From assembly GCA_003212795.1 (NCBI GenBank), contig QCOV01000001.1:153321-217320 (forward strand): a DNA stretch of 64,000 nt, written 5' to 3'. Of this stretch, positions 22,010 to 33,542 are shown piece after piece. The notes beneath the pieces were generated by a model that saw only the letters and a program-made list of their open reading frames with translations, was not told the DNA's origin and made no database searches. A program made the position numbers and the translations under genes. Positions within the stretch are counted from its first letter, which is position 1. Each line of letters starts with the position of its first letter. The DNA is from OCS116 cluster bacterium AG-435-F03 (lineage in GTDB: Bacteria; Pseudomonadota; Alphaproteobacteria; MED-G09).

Positions 22010-22768
22010 CTACTCAACAAATTTTTTATCCTTTGATTCTTCCCATTTAAGGTGCTCTCCACCATCAAGAACTATCATCTGTCCGGTAAACGAATTATTT
22101 TTGATAATAAAATTAATTGCATTATTAATTTCCTCTAAATCAGGTCCAATTCCAAGCGGTGTAACTTTTTTTTGAGTTTCAAAATCTTTTTTTGTTTGTC
22201 TTTTCCCCTGCAATGTAGGTCCTGGTCCAATAGCGCATACTCTAATACTAGGGCTTAATGCTTGAGCTAATGATCTTGTAAGATACCATAATGAATTTTT
22301 TGAGACAGAATATGAGATAAAGTTTGGTCTATATGTTAGTACGCTTTGGTCAAGGAAATTTATAATAATTCCACCTTTCCTTTTTGAATACTGGTTTGCA
22401 AAATCTTTTGATAAAAATAAGGGGGCCTTAAGATTGACATCTATATGTTTATCCCATAATTCAGACGAAATCGATTTGATATCATCTTTTTCAAAAATTG
22501 ATGCGTTATTAATTAGCATTGATAATTGACCATATTTTTTGTTAATTTTAGGAATTAAATTTCTAACCTGAATGGTTGAAGATAAATCTGCTTTAATTAA
22601 ATTAGCTTTTCCATTGCTTTCTATAATTTCCTTAAGGGTTCGCTCAGCCTCTAATTTGCTATTATTGTAATGAATAATAACATGATAACCTTGAAGCGCT
22701 AAAAACTTACAGATGAAAGAGCCTACTCTTTTTCCTGCCCCTGTCACTAATGCATATTCATTTTTCAT
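22010..22768 (-). CDS. SDR family oxidoreductase, pteridine reductase/FolM-like
   Basis: YALVTGAGKRVGSFICKFLALQGYHVIIHYNNS; INNASIFEKD; YSVSKNSLW. Confidence 0.8.
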   Translation of the reverse strand: MKNEYALVTGAGKRVGSFICKFLALQGYHVIIHYNNSKLEAERTLKEIIESNGKANLIKADLSSTIQVRNLIPKINKKYGQLSMLINNASIFEKDDIKSISSELWDKHIDVNLKAPLFLSKDFANQYSKRKGGIIINFLDQSVLTYRPNFISYSVSKNSLWYLTRSLAQALSPSIRVCAIGPGPTLQGKRQTKKDFETQKKVTPLGIGPDLEEINNAINFIIKNNSFTGQMIVLDGGEHLKWEESKDKKFVE

Positions 22769-22771
22769 TTC

Positions 22772-24892
22772 TTACCTTTTCCTATTATTTCTTAATTTTT
22801 TTTGTTTAAACATTGGATCATCTGCATATTTAAGACTTGTTTCCTCAAGTCTTCGGATTTCGTCTCTAATTTTTGCTGCATTTTCAAAATCTAAATCTTC
22901 AGCAAATTTTAGCATTTTATTATTAAGATCTTTTAAGTGTTTTTCAAAATTATCTCCAAACAAAACTCCATTCTCAAAAAATTCCGGGGCCTCTATTTCA
23001 AGATGATCTCTTTCATAAATGCTTCCAAGAATATCTTTGATATTTTTCTTTATACTTTCAGGTGTTATTCCATTTTCTTTATTATATTCTTTTTGTTTTT
23101 CTCTTCTTCGTTCTGTTTCTCCTATGGCTCTATCCATAGAGCCCGTAATTTTATCGGCATATAGGATAACTTTTCCATCAACATTTCTAGCGGCCCTTCC
23201 AATGGTTTGAATTAAAGATGTTTCCGATCTCAAAAAACCTTCTTTATCAGCATCTAAAATCGCAACAAGGGAACACTCAGGTATATCCAATCCTTCTCTA
23301 AGAAGATTAATACCGACCAAGACATCGAATAATCCGGTTCTAAGATCTTTTAAAATTTCAATTCTTTCTAAAGTGTCAATATCTGAATGTAGATATCTAA
23401 CTTTAATTCCTTGTTCATTCATATATTCTGTTAGATCTTCGGCCATCTTCTTTGTTAAGACAGTTACAAGGACTCTTTGGTTTTTTTTAGCTATTTTCTT
23501 ACATTCATATATAAGATCATCGACTTGGCTTTTTGACGGTCTTACTTCACAAACCGGATCAATAAGACCAGTCGGGCGAATGATTTGTTCAACAAATACT
23601 CCATTTGTTTCACTAATCTCCCAATTTCCAGGAGTTGCTGAAACAAATACACTTAAAGGCCTCATAGAGTCCCATTCTTCAAATTTTAGTGGCCTGTTAT
23701 CTATGCATGAGGGCAATCGAAACCCATGCTCTGCTAATGTAGATTTTCTATTGAAATCCCCTCGATACATACCTCCTAACTGAGGAACAGTTACATGACT
23801 TTCATCAATAAAAACCAAGGACTCACTGGGTAAATATTCAAATAGTGTTGGAGGTGGTTCACCGGGCTTCCTACCAGTTAAATATCTAGAATAATTTTCA
23901 ATTCCTGCACATATTCCTGTAACTTCCATCATTTCAAGATCAAAATTTGTTCTTTGTTCAAGTCTTTGCATTTCTAATAATCTATTTGAGTTTTCGAGCT
24001 CCTTAAGTCTCACATTAAGATCTTTCTTAATTTTTTTTATTGCTTGGTTGATTGTTGGACGAGGGGTAACATAATGTGAATTTGCATATATTTTAATATT
24101 CTCAAGCTCTCTTTCCTTTTTTCCTGTTAAGGGATCATATTCTCCAATGCTTTCAACCTCATTTCCCCATAGCGATATTCTCCAAACAATATCCTCTAAA
24201 TGAGCTGGCCAAATTTCAATTAAATCTCCTCTGACTCTAAATGTTCCTCTAGTAAAGTTTGTATCATTTCTAATGTACTGAAGTTCAACCAGTTTTTTAA
24301 GAATAGTTTGTCTTTCAATTTTTTCATCTTTTGAAATATTAATAATCATATTTGAATAAGTTTCTACTGAGCCTATTCCATAAATACATGATACAGACGC
24401 AACAATTATCACGTCTCCTCTTTCTAAAAGAGATCTCGTGGCTGAATGTCTTAACCTGTCAATTTGTTCGTTTATTGAGGCATCTTTTTCGATATATGTA
24501 TCTGTTCTAGGTACATATGCTTCTGGCTGATAATAATCATAATAAGAAACAAAATATTCAACTGCATTATCCGGAAAAAAATCTTTAAATTCGCCATAAA
24601 GTTGAGCAGCTAATGTTTTATTTGGGGCTAAAATTAAAGCTGGTTTTTGACTTTTTTCTATAATCTGAGCCATAGTGAATGTTTTTCCAGAACCAGTTAC
24701 ACCCAAAAGGACTTGTGATCTTTCATTATCTTTTATTCCTTTTACCAGTGACTTTATTGCTTCAGGCTGATCTCCTGAAGGAGAGAATTCTGTATTAATC
24801 TTAAAGGGATTAATCTTTTCATTAATATTTCGACCGAGAGAGGGATTTTCCCATATTTCTTTTTTATTGGAGTTAGCTTTCTTTGATTCCAT
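22772..24892 (-). CDS. uvrB: Excinuclease ABC subunit B
   Basis: [35 protein letters not shown]-terminal UVR domain. Confidence 0.98.
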   Translation of the reverse strand: MESKKANSNKKEIWENPSLGRNINEKINPFKINTEFSPSGDQPEAIKSLVKGIKDNERSQVLLGVTGSGKTFTMAQIIEKSQKPALILAPNKTLAAQLYGEFKDFFPDNAVEYFVSYYDYYQPEAYVPRTDTYIEKDASINEQIDRLRHSATRSLLERGDVIIVASVSCIYGIGSVETYSNMIINISKDEKIERQTILKKLVELQYIRNDTNFTRGTFRVRGDLIEIWPAHLEDIVWRISLWGNEVESIGEYDPLTGKKERELENIKIYANSHYVTPRPTINQAIKKIKKDLNVRLKELENSNRLLEMQRLEQRTNFDLEMMEVTGICAGIENYSRYLTGRKPGEPPPTLFEYLPSESLVFIDESHVTVPQLGGMYRGDFNRKSTLAEHGFRLPSCIDNRPLKFEEWDSMRPLSVFVSATPGNWEISETNGVFVEQIIRPTGLIDPVCEVRPSKSQVDDLIYECKKIAKKNQRVLVTVLTKKMAEDLTEYMNEQGIKVRYLHSDIDTLERIEILKDLRTGLFDVLVGINLLREGLDIPECSLVAILDADKEGFLRSETSLIQTIGRAARNVDGKVILYADKITGSMDRAIGETERRREKQKEYNKENGITPESIKKNIKDILGSIYERDHLEIEAPEFFENGVLFGDNFEKHLKDLNNKMLKFAEDLDFENAAKIRDEIRRLEETSLKYADDPMFKQKKLRNNRKR

Positions 24893-26100
24893 TATGATGT
24901 TGCTTCATCACAAAGCTCACCAATTCTATCGCAAGCTAATTTTATGTTATCCATGGAAGTTGCGTATGAAATTCTGAAGAAGGGCGATAAACCGAAGGCC
25001 CCTCCATGTACAACACTAACTAATTTTTCTTTAAGTAAAATCATTGCGAAATCTTTATCATTTGAAATTATTTTACCCTTATATTCCTTTCCAATGAGAC
25101 CTTCACAAGATGGGTAAACATAAAAAGCCCCTTCAGGATTTAAGCAGCTTATACCATTACATTGATTCAAATAATTAACTATAAAATCTCTTCTTTCTTT
25201 GAAAGATTCTATCCACAAATTAAGAAAGTCTTTTGAACCATTTAATGCTTCTACAGTTGCCCATTGAGATATTGAGGATGGGTTAGATGTAGATTGGCCC
25301 ATTAATTTCCGCATGGCATTAATAATTTCAATTGGACCTCCACAATAGCCAATACGCCATCCTGTCATTGAGTAAGCTTTTGAAACACCGTTCATTGTTA
25401 ATGTTCTGGAAAAGACCTCTTCATCTAGCTCAGCGATTGTATAAAAACGCTCATTATTTTGGTATCGAATATATTCATATATATCATCTGATAAAATGTA
25501 TAAATTTTTATGTTTCTTAATAATTTCAGCTAGGTTAATTAGCTCAGCTTTAGAATAAACTTGGCCAGTTGGATTTGAAGGTGAATTAATAAAAAGCCAT
25601 TTAGTTTTTTCAGTTATATTTTTTTCAAGATCATCAGGTGATATTTTAAAATTATTATCTGGTGATGTTTCTATTATCACTGGATTACCTCCAGCAAGTT
25701 TTACTATATCAGGATAACTAACCCAATATGGAGCAGGAATAATTACTTCATCTCCTGGATTTATTGTAGACAAAATTGCATTAAAAATTATTGATTTTCC
25801 ACCTGGGGCAATAGAAATATTACCTTTTTCATAATCTAGATTATTATCGTTCTTAAATTTATCTATTACCGCTTGTTTAAGGTCATCAATTCCGTCAACT
25901 GCTGTATATTTAGTTTCGCCTCTATTAATGGCATCTATAGCTGCTTCTTTGATAGTTTTGGGTGTATCAAAATCAGGTTCCCCAGCACTCATGCTTATTA
26001 TATTTTTACCTTCTGCTTTTAAATCTCTAGCAAGCTGTGTCATTAGCATTGTCGCTGAAGGTGGAATATTTTCTATATTATGTGATAGTTTTATTGGCAT
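24892..26100 (-). CDS. aatA: Class I/II PLP-dependent aminotransferase (aspartate aminotransferase-like)
   Basis: [40 protein letters not shown]. Confidence 0.92.
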   Translation of the reverse strand: MPIKLSHNIENIPPSATMLMTQLARDLKAEGKNIISMSAGEPDFDTPKTIKEAAIDAINRGETKYTAVDGIDDLKQAVIDKFKNDNNLDYEKGNISIAPGGKSIIFNAILSTINPGDEVIIPAPYWVSYPDIVKLAGGNPVIIETSPDNNFKISPDDLEKNITEKTKWLFINSPSNPTGQVYSKAELINLAEIIKKHKNLYILSDDIYEYIRYQNNERFYTIAELDEEVFSRTLTMNGVSKAYSMTGWRIGYCGGPIEIINAMRKLMGQSTSNPSSISQWATVEALNGSKDFLNLWIESFKERRDFIVNYLNQCNGISCLNPEGAFYVYPSCEGLIGKEYKGKIISNDKDFAMILLKEKLVSVVHGGAFGLSPFFRISYATSMDNIKLACDRIGELCDEATS

Positions 26101-26189
26101 CCTACAAACAAATTCTTTGAACCCAAATTATTCCTAATATTTAAAATATGCAATAATCATATTAAAACAATTTAATTATTTATAATTTT

Positions 26190-26963
26190 TTATAAACCAG
26201 CTGTTTGCCCTCCATCAACAGGAATCAATTGGCCAGTTATAAATTTTGAAGCATCTGAGGCAAAAAAAACCATAACTGGAGCCAAATCATTATCAGGGTC
26301 TCCATATTCTTGACCTAGAGCAATAGGAACAGAGTTTCTCCAATGTGCAACAGTATTTTCTTCATCAGTTGAACGCTCTCTTGCCGCATAATACATTGGT
26401 GTCGCTATTGCAGGTAATATTGCGTTAACTCTTATATCATGCTTTCCCCATGTTCCAGCTGCCGTTCTTGTCCACGAGTGAACAGCTCCTTTTGCAGCTG
26501 AATAAGCTGAAGCAGAAGGTTCCGGTCTCAATCCAGATATTGATCCAAAGTTTATTATTGATCCTGAACCATTTTTTTTCATATATTTGAATGCATTTTG
26601 GTTTGTTAGCATTGTTCCTCTTACATTAACTGCAAACATATTATCCCAATCTTCAACTTTAACAGAAGAAGCATCTGCTGGACCTTGGATTGCAGCAGGA
26701 TGAGCAAGAACATCAAGAGTTTTTAATTCTTCCAATGCTAAATAAAATGCATTTTTTACACTATCCTCATCTGAAACATCAATATGGATAAATGAGCATG
26801 TTCCAGGACCATGATTGTTTGCATTTGTCGATATATCTTTACCTTTATCGTCTGAAATATCCATTCCTACGACATTTGCTCCTGCTTTAACATATGCTTT
26901 CAAAGTAGCTTGACCCATTCCGCTGGCTGAACCGGTTACTATGATTTTCTTTCCTTCTAACAT
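26190..26963 (-). CDS. SDR family oxidoreductase
   Basis: KKIIVTGSASGMGQAT, YSAAKGAVHSW, C-terminal DGGQ. Confidence 0.87.
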   Translation of the reverse strand: MLEGKKIIVTGSASGMGQATLKAYVKAGANVVGMDISDDKGKDISTNANNHGPGTCSFIHIDVSDEDSVKNAFYLALEELKTLDVLAHPAAIQGPADASSVKVEDWDNMFAVNVRGTMLTNQNAFKYMKKNGSGSIINFGSISGLRPEPSASAYSAAKGAVHSWTRTAAGTWGKHDIRVNAILPAIATPMYYAARERSTDEENTVAHWRNSVPIALGQEYGDPDNDLAPVMVFFASDASKFITGQLIPVDGGQTAGL

Positions 26964-27068
26964 GCTATCTACTCCCGTTTTGTATCAAAAAAATTTTATG
27001 GGTATAATTTAATTTATAATAATATATCTTAAGATGTTATTTTTAATAGAGAGATTAAACTAATAATA

Positions 27069-28853
27069 ATGAATAACAATTTAAATGAAATAGGGTCTAT
27101 TGAAACTATAAGAAGAATCTGGAGAAGTTACGCATCTGGTTTAACTGGGTATTTAACAGTTGCTTTGTTATGTAATGCAGTTGTTGCTTTAAGCACGCCT
27201 GCCTTACCAGAGCTAATTCGAAGAGTAATTGACGATATCTTTATAGACAAAAATGAAAATATGTTGGTTATTCTTCCTATTGTAGCTGTTTTGATAATGT
27301 TTATTAGAGCATTAGGTACTTTTGGAGCTAATGTTTCAATTAATTTGATAGGACAAAAAATTGTCGGATCACTTCAAAATGATTTATATCTTTCTCTATT
27401 AAAATCAGATATTTCGTATATTAATTCAATACATTCTGCCAGATTTATATCTAATTTTACCGCGGACTCAACAAAGCTACGCGAAACTATGTCCTCAGTT
27501 GTTGTAAATTTATCAAGAAATATTCTAATGGTTTTGGGTTTAGTAGGTTATTTACTCTGGGTAGATTTTAAACTTGCTATGATATTTCTTATAGTCCTTC
27601 CTCCTGCTGCATTTGGTTTAAGATACTTAGGAAAGAAATTACGAAAAGCTGTTCGTGATAGCTTAGAAGAAATTGGAACACTTTCATCTTTAGTATCAGA
27701 AACATTAAAAGGAATGCGAATAATAAAGGCATATCGTAAAGAAAATTTTTATCTAAATAAAGCAAATGAAACTATCAGAAAAGTTGTTTCACTATCAATG
27801 AGGGGTGTAAGAGCAAGATCTGCTTCAGCTCCAATAATGGAGATTGTGACTGGATTTGCGATAGCTGGGATCATTTATTATGCTGGAGGTAAGTCAATAA
27901 ATTCTGATATGAGTGTAGGAAGCTTTATGGCATTTACTACTGCTGCAGGTTTGCTATATGATCCATTAAAAGCAGTTGCTAACTTACAAGCAATGCTTCA
28001 AGAAGGCGTAGCCGCGTCCCATAGATTATTTCCAATTATTGATAACAAACCACAGATAGTAGAGCCTATTAATAAAAAAACCATATCTAATCCAAAAGGT
28101 TTAATTGAATTTGAAAATGTATCTTTTTCATATTTTGATAATTCTGATGATTTAGCGATTGATAGTGTTTCATTTGTTGTAAATCCAGGGCAAACAGTTG
28201 CGTTAGTTGGTCCTTCTGGAGCAGGTAAAACTACACTTTTAAATCTAGTTCCTCGTTTTTACGATCCAACCAATGGCGTTATCAAAATTGATAATATAGA
28301 TATTAAGAGTCTTTCCTTATCTACGGTAAGAGGGAGTTCGGCCTTAGTGTCCCAGGACTCTTTGATTTTTGACGCATCAATAAGGGAGAATATTTTGTTT
28401 GGTTCCTCTGATATCTCCGAGGATGTATTTATTACAGCTTGCAAAGAAGCATTAGTAGATGATTTTGTTAAAGAGTTCCCTGATGGTTATGAAACTTCAG
28501 CCGGAGAATCAGGTTTAAAACTTTCCGGTGGTCAAAAACAAAGAATTGCTATTGCTCGAGCAATGATAAAAAATTCTCCTATTTTATTACTTGATGAAGC
28601 TACATCCTCTTTAGATAGTGAAGCAGAAGCAAAAGTTCAAATTGCACTCGAAGCTTTATTGAAAGAAAAAAGTGCTTTAATAATTGCTCATAGATTATCA
28701 ACTATTAAAAATGCAGACATGATTTATGTTTTTGATAAAGGTAAAATTATTGAAAAAGGTAATCATGATGAATTAATTAAAGTAAATGGTTTGTATAGGA
28801 CCCTATTTGAAATGCAATTTCCGGAGAGCGGGAGTGATAAAGAATATTCTTAA
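27069..28853 (+). CDS. msbA: ABC transporter, fused permease/ATPase, MsbA-like
   Basis: TM domain plus GPSGAGKTTLLNL Walker A, LSGGQKQRIAIARAM signature, LLLDEATSSLD Walker B; followed by LPS genes. Confidence 0.82.
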   Translation: MNNNLNEIGSIETIRRIWRSYASGLTGYLTVALLCNAVVALSTPALPELIRRVIDDIFIDKNENMLVILPIVAVLIMFIRALGTFGANVSINLIGQKIVGSLQNDLYLSLLKSDISYINSIHSARFISNFTADSTKLRETMSSVVVNLSRNILMVLGLVGYLLWVDFKLAMIFLIVLPPAAFGLRYLGKKLRKAVRDSLEEIGTLSSLVSETLKGMRIIKAYRKENFYLNKANETIRKVVSLSMRGVRARSASAPIMEIVTGFAIAGIIYYAGGKSINSDMSVGSFMAFTTAAGLLYDPLKAVANLQAMLQEGVAASHRLFPIIDNKPQIVEPINKKTISNPKGLIEFENVSFSYFDNSDDLAIDSVSFVVNPGQTVALVGPSGAGKTTLLNLVPRFYDPTNGVIKIDNIDIKSLSLSTVRGSSALVSQDSLIFDASIRENILFGSSDISEDVFITACKEALVDDFVKEFPDGYETSAGESGLKLSGGQKQRIAIARAMIKNSPILLLDEATSSLDSEAEAKVQIALEALLKEKSALIIAHRLSTIKNADMIYVFDKGKIIEKGNHDELIKVNGLYRTLFEMQFPESGSDKEYS

Positions 28854-29508
28854 AAAATTACTTCCATTTATTTTTTCAAAATACATAAAGTTTGTTTATC
28901 AAACAAATAAGTGGACCAGAGTAAATGATGTTAAAATAAAAAAACTATGGTCAGAAAATAAAACTTTTATATGGATGCATTGGCATGGTCAGAGCCTAAT
29001 GCTACCAAATAATTGGTCTAATAATTCTCAAAAATTAAATGCTTTAGTTTCTCTTCATGGAGATGGGGAATTAATTGCAAAAACATTAAATAATCTAGGA
29101 ATAAACTTAATAAGAGGAGCTGGAAATCCAGACAAGCTTGGGTTAAAAGAAAAAGGTGGCACAGCTGCCCTAAGAGCAATGCTGAAGGTTCTTAAAAATG
29201 GTCAATCAGTTGCTTTTACTGCTGACCAACCTCCTGGCCCAGGAAGGGTTGCCGGCAAAGGTTCTATAGTTTTAGCAAAATTATCTGGTTGTCCTATTGT
29301 CCCTGTCGCAGCAACTACATCAAGAAGATTTGAATTTGATAGTTGGGATAATTTTACTCTTAACTATCCATTTGGAACAGGTTCTTTGGTTTTTGGAGAT
29401 CCTATTTATGTAGATAAAAATTCATCTGAAGAGGAGATTGAAAATAAAAGATTATTGCTTCAAGAAAGTCTAAATATGGTTACAACTCAGGCAAAGGAGT
29501 TAGTTTAA
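28834..29508 (+). CDS. Lysophospholipid acyltransferase family protein (DUF374-type)
   Basis: WMHWHGQSLMLP...SLHGDGELIAKTLNNLGINLIRGAGN...TADQPPGPGRVAGKGSIVLA; GTG start at 28834 preferred. Confidence 0.87.
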   Translation: MIKNILKKLLPFIFSKYIKFVYQTNKWTRVNDVKIKKLWSENKTFIWMHWHGQSLMLPNNWSNNSQKLNALVSLHGDGELIAKTLNNLGINLIRGAGNPDKLGLKEKGGTAALRAMLKVLKNGQSVAFTADQPPGPGRVAGKGSIVLAKLSGCPIVPVAATTSRRFEFDSWDNFTLNYPFGTGSLVFGDPIYVDKNSSEEEIENKRLLLQESLNMVTTQAKELV

Positions 29509-29510
29509 AT

Positions 29511-30767
29511 ATGTCTACACCTTTTTTGATAATAATATACAAATTCTTCACTCATTTATTGAGCTTATTTACATGGATTATTTTTATTATTAGAACTATC
29601 AGAAAAAAAGAGGAATGGATCAGAAGAAAAGAAAGATTTGGAATAGTTGATATCGATAAAAAATCAAATAATTATATTTGGTTCCATGCAGCTAGCGTTG
29701 GAGAATTGCTTTCAATACAACCGCTAGTTAAAAAATTATTAAATGAAAATTATGATATCTTAATAACCACTACTACAGTAAGTTCAGCAAAATTATTTAA
29801 AAAAATACTACCCAATGGCGTTCAGCATCAATACATACCTTATGATGTAACAAAATACGCAAAACGTTTTTTAAATAGCTTAAATATTCAATTGGCAATT
29901 TTTGTTGAGTCAGAAATATGGCCAAATTTTATATTGGAATGTAAAAATAAAAATATTCCTTTGCTTCTCATAAATGCAAGATTTTCAGATAAATCATTTC
30001 AATATTGGGGTTATGCAAAAAAATCTTTAATTTATATATTAGATTCTTTTAAATTTATTATTCCTCAAAATAAGAAAACTTATAATTTTTATAAAAAATT
30101 AGGTTATGAAAATACTCAATTTTTCGGGAATATGAAACATGATGCTGATATATTGGAAGTAAATAATAATAAATTAGAGAATCTAAAAAAATCTATCTCC
30201 GATAAGAATATAATTTTAGCTGTTTCAACACATAATGGTGAAGAAGAAATTATATTTTCATTATTTAACAGAATGAAGCTCGAAATCACAGATTTGATGC
30301 TAATTATAGCGCCGAGGCATCCAGAAAGAGCTCAATCAATTTCTAATATAGCGTTAAAAAAAGGTTTTATTGATAAAAATATAAAATTTCTCTCTAAGAA
30401 TGAAGATGTTTCAGGTGAAACAGAGTTAATAATTTATGATAAGATTGGCGAACTTGGCGAGCTCTATACTATAGCAGATTCAGTTATTCTAGGCGGGGCA
30501 TTTAAAAATTATGGAGGTCACAATCCATTTGAACCAGCTAAATTTTCTATTCCTGTATTTACTGGACCAAATTTTCATAATTTTGAAGATGACTACAAAA
30601 ATCTTTTAAAAGCTGGAGGTGCAATTAATTTTACCGAAGAAAACTTTATAAAATTATTTAAAGATAAAAAAAGTTTAATTGATATGGGAAAAAAAGCTGA
30701 GAGATGTGTAAATGGATTTGGAGGGGCATCAGAAGATATTTTCAATATAATAAAGGATATAAAATAA
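29511..30767 (+). CDS. waaA: 3-deoxy-D-manno-octulosonic acid transferase
   Basis: IWFHAASVGELLSIQPLVKKL, FVESEIWPNF, GGAFKNYGGHNPFEPA. Confidence 0.95.
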   Translation: MSTPFLIIIYKFFTHLLSLFTWIIFIIRTIRKKEEWIRRKERFGIVDIDKKSNNYIWFHAASVGELLSIQPLVKKLLNENYDILITTTTVSSAKLFKKILPNGVQHQYIPYDVTKYAKRFLNSLNIQLAIFVESEIWPNFILECKNKNIPLLLINARFSDKSFQYWGYAKKSLIYILDSFKFIIPQNKKTYNFYKKLGYENTQFFGNMKHDADILEVNNNKLENLKKSISDKNIILAVSTHNGEEEIIFSLFNRMKLEITDLMLIIAPRHPERAQSISNIALKKGFIDKNIKFLSKNEDVSGETELIIYDKIGELGELYTIADSVILGGAFKNYGGHNPFEPAKFSIPVFTGPNFHNFEDDYKNLLKAGGAINFTEENFIKLFKDKKSLIDMGKKAERCVNGFGGASEDIFNIIKDIK

Positions 30768-31759
30768 TGGATATTAAGTTTTGGTGGAAGAAAGCTCCTG
30801 ATTTTATGTTATTTATAAATTTCTTTTTTGATTTTTTAATTTTAATAAAAAACCTTTTTATAAAAAAATATCAATCAAGATTAAAGGTAATATGTGTTGG
30901 TAATTTTACTCTTGGAGGTTCCGGTAAAACACCCACGGTAAGATATCTTAGGGAGGCTCTGACTAAAAAGGGCTATGACTGCGCAGTTCTTCTTAGAGGA
31001 TATAAAGGTAAATTTAAAGGTCCTCTAATTGTTGATATCAATACTCATTTATCATCTGAAGTTGGTGATGAAGCCTTATTGCATGCTAAAGATGGTTTAA
31101 CCATAGTTTCAAAAAACAGAGTCAAAGGTTGCAAATATATTGAAAAACTTGATGTCGATTTAATTATACTTGATGATGGTTTTCAAAATCCAAGTTTAAT
31201 TAAAGACTATAATCTAATTGTTGTTTCATCAAATAAAGGAATTGGCAACAAACTAATCTTTCCATTTGGCCCTTTGAGAGAGTCAATTAGAAATGGCAGA
31301 GAAAAAGTGAATATGGTAATTAAGTTAATAAATTCAAAACAAGATCATCATTCACTTTCATATGTTCATAAGTATTTTAGTAAAATTATAGATGCAGAGT
31401 ATCTAACTAAAATTAATGAAGATTTATCTGAAAATGTTGTTGTTTACACTGGCATAGCCGATCCTGATAAATTAATGTCTTCAATAATAAATAATAATAA
31501 AGTTATTAGCTCTTTTATTCTTAAGGATCATCAAGAGATCAATGAAAATCTTGCTAAAAAAATATTAATAAAATCTAAAGAAAATAATGCTGATATAATC
31601 ACCACTGAAAAAGATATTGTAAGGCTTTTAGGGGCTAACGAAGGTTCTTTTAAAGCTAAGCTATTTATAAAATCAAATGTAGTTGATTTAGACATAAAAG
31701 CTGATGAAGAATTATTAATTAATGATATAGAAGATTCAATTAATATAATTAAAAAATAG
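30767..31759 (+). CDS. lpxK: Tetraacyldisaccharide 4'-kinase
   Basis: VICVGNFTLGGSGKTPTVRYL, LRGYKG, GDEALLHA, LDDGFQNPSL; ATG at 30767 overlaps the waaA stop. Confidence 0.95.
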   Translation: MDIKFWWKKAPDFMLFINFFFDFLILIKNLFIKKYQSRLKVICVGNFTLGGSGKTPTVRYLREALTKKGYDCAVLLRGYKGKFKGPLIVDINTHLSSEVGDEALLHAKDGLTIVSKNRVKGCKYIEKLDVDLIILDDGFQNPSLIKDYNLIVVSSNKGIGNKLIFPFGPLRESIRNGREKVNMVIKLINSKQDHHSLSYVHKYFSKIIDAEYLTKINEDLSENVVVYTGIADPDKLMSSIINNNKVISSFILKDHQEINENLAKKILIKSKENNADIITTEKDIVRLLGANEGSFKAKLFIKSNVVDLDIKADEELLINDIEDSINIIKK

Positions 31760-32531
31760 CGTAACCGCCATCAACAATAAACATATCACCTGAATGATAA
31801 GCTGAAGCATCAGAAGCCAAATATGCAGCAATTCCACAGAAGTCCTTAGGCTCTCCCCATCTTCTCATTGGTACTCTACTTATTACTTTATCCGTGAATT
31901 TTTGATTATTTTGATTTATTGTTGTCATGTCAGTAGCAATCCAACCTGGTAAAATTGTATTTGCTCTTATTCCATATCTTGCATGTTCAACTGCAATTCC
32001 TTTAATCATTGAGATAATTCCACCTTTAGAAGCTGAATAAGGTTGAGTTTTAGCTGCGCCTTCTATACCAGCTAAACTAGCCACACCCACTACAGAGCCG
32101 CCAATATCACCATCTTTCGCTCTTTCAACCATATGTTTTGTTGTTTCTCTTAAAGTAAAAAAAACTCCATCTAAATTTACAGATAATACTTTTCTATAGG
32201 CATCGGTATCCATTTCTTCAAAAGATCCTCCAAAGACATTCATACCGGCATTAGCAAAAACTGAATCTATTCTTCCAAAATCATTCAGAACAGATTTAAC
32301 ATTATTAATTACTTCTTTTTCTTGTGATACATCAACCTCATAAGTCTTAACTTCGATGCTATATTTAGATAACAAATTTTTAGACTCTTCGTTTTTTTCT
32401 TTATTTCTGCCCCAGATTGCTATACTGGCGCCACATTCAGCTAAGCCCTCAGCCATTCCAAGTCCTATTCCACCATTTCCACCTGTAATTAATGCGACTT
32501 TTTCTGATAAATCAAATATTCCTTTTTTCAT
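31749..32531 (-). CDS. SDR family oxidoreductase
   Basis: VALITGGNGGIGLGMAEGLAE, NAGMNVFGG, YSASKGGIISM, DGGYAIF. Confidence 0.88.
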   Translation of the reverse strand: MKKGIFDLSEKVALITGGNGGIGLGMAEGLAECGASIAIWGRNKEKNEESKNLLSKYSIEVKTYEVDVSQEKEVINNVKSVLNDFGRIDSVFANAGMNVFGGSFEEMDTDAYRKVLSVNLDGVFFTLRETTKHMVERAKDGDIGGSVVGVASLAGIEGAAKTQPYSASKGGIISMIKGIAVEHARYGIRANTILPGWIATDMTTINQNNQKFTDKVISRVPMRRWGEPKDFCGIAAYLASDASAYHSGDMFIVDGGYAIF

Positions 32532-32573
32532 ATTTCTTGCCTTATAATTTTTTTTCCTAAATAAATAGATAAT

Positions 32574-33023
32574 ATGTTCATTAAAGTTTTTCTTATATTT
32601 TTATTTTTATACAACAATAGCGTATTTGCAGAGTCTTATATTGAGAATCTTGAAATTATTAATGATATTGGAAAACCAATTCAATACCATGTTGAGGTTG
32701 CAAAAACTGATGAGGAACAAGCAATGGGCCTCATGAATAGATTAGATCTTAAAAATAATAGTGGGATGCTTTTTTTATTTGATAATGAAAAAAAAGCGTC
32801 ATTCTGGATGAAAAATACATTTATACCTTTAGATATTATTTTTATAAATAAGAATGGTAGTATTAATAGGATATATAAAAACACCAAACCAAAGAGTTTG
32901 AAAAGAATTAAATCAAAGGGAGAAGTTTTGGCAGTTTTAGAAATTAATGCAGGCGAAGCTAATAAACATAATATCGGTTATAGATCATTTATTAATTTGG
33001 AGGAGTTTATTTCCTCTTTTTAG
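32574..33023 (+). CDS. DUF192 domain-containing protein with signal peptide
   Basis: [45 protein letters not shown], canonical DUF192. Confidence 0.92.
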   Translation: MFIKVFLIFLFLYNNSVFAESYIENLEIINDIGKPIQYHVEVAKTDEEQAMGLMNRLDLKNNSGMLFLFDNEKKASFWMKNTFIPLDIIFINKNGSINRIYKNTKPKSLKRIKSKGEVLAVLEINAGEANKHNIGYRSFINLEEFISSF

Positions 33024-33493
33024 TTGTATGAAACTTTTATAATTTCATAAGATTTACCTCCACCTGGAGTATTTACATCTACTTCATCACCAACAGATTT
33101 TCCAATAAGTGCTTTTGCAATAGGAGAAGAAATCGAAATCTTTTTTTCTTTAAAATCAGACTCTATATCCCCCACTATTTGATAATTTGCTTCTTCGTCA
33201 GTATCAAGATCAATTAATAGCACTTTGGCCCCAAATTTTATGTCTTTACCTGTTAATTTACTTGGGTCAATTACTTCTGCTTTGCTTAATAAATCCTCAA
33301 GTTCCATTATCCTCGTTTCATTATGAGCTTGCTCTTCTTTTGCAGCATGATATTCAGCATTTTCTGATAAATCTCCATGAGCTCTTGCTTCTGCAATAGA
33401 ATTAATAATTCTTGGCCTTTCGATGGTTTTAAGATTTTTGAGTTCATCTTCCACCTTTAATTTTCCATCACTTGTTATTGGTATTTTTTCCAT
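33020..33493 (-). CDS. greA: Transcription elongation factor GreA
   Basis: [46 protein letters not shown]. Confidence 0.97.
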   Translation of the reverse strand: MEKIPITSDGKLKVEDELKNLKTIERPRIINSIAEARAHGDLSENAEYHAAKEEQAHNETRIMELEDLLSKAEVIDPSKLTGKDIKFGAKVLLIDLDTDEEANYQIVGDIESDFKEKKISISSPIAKALIGKSVGDEVDVNTPGGGKSYEIIKVSYN

Positions 33494-33542
33494 AGTAAAT
33501 CTCTTTACTTATTATGCTTTAAAGAAAAAAATTATTCAAACT

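Noticed and set aside
23373-23783. 136-aa plus-strand ORF
   Set aside because: Lies entirely antisense to uvrB with no recognisable domain; AT-rich coding sequence readily yields such shadow ORFs.
25209-25217. CTATCCACA, 8/9 match to a DnaA box
   Set aside because: Isolated and inside the aminotransferase coding sequence; no AT-rich cluster around it.
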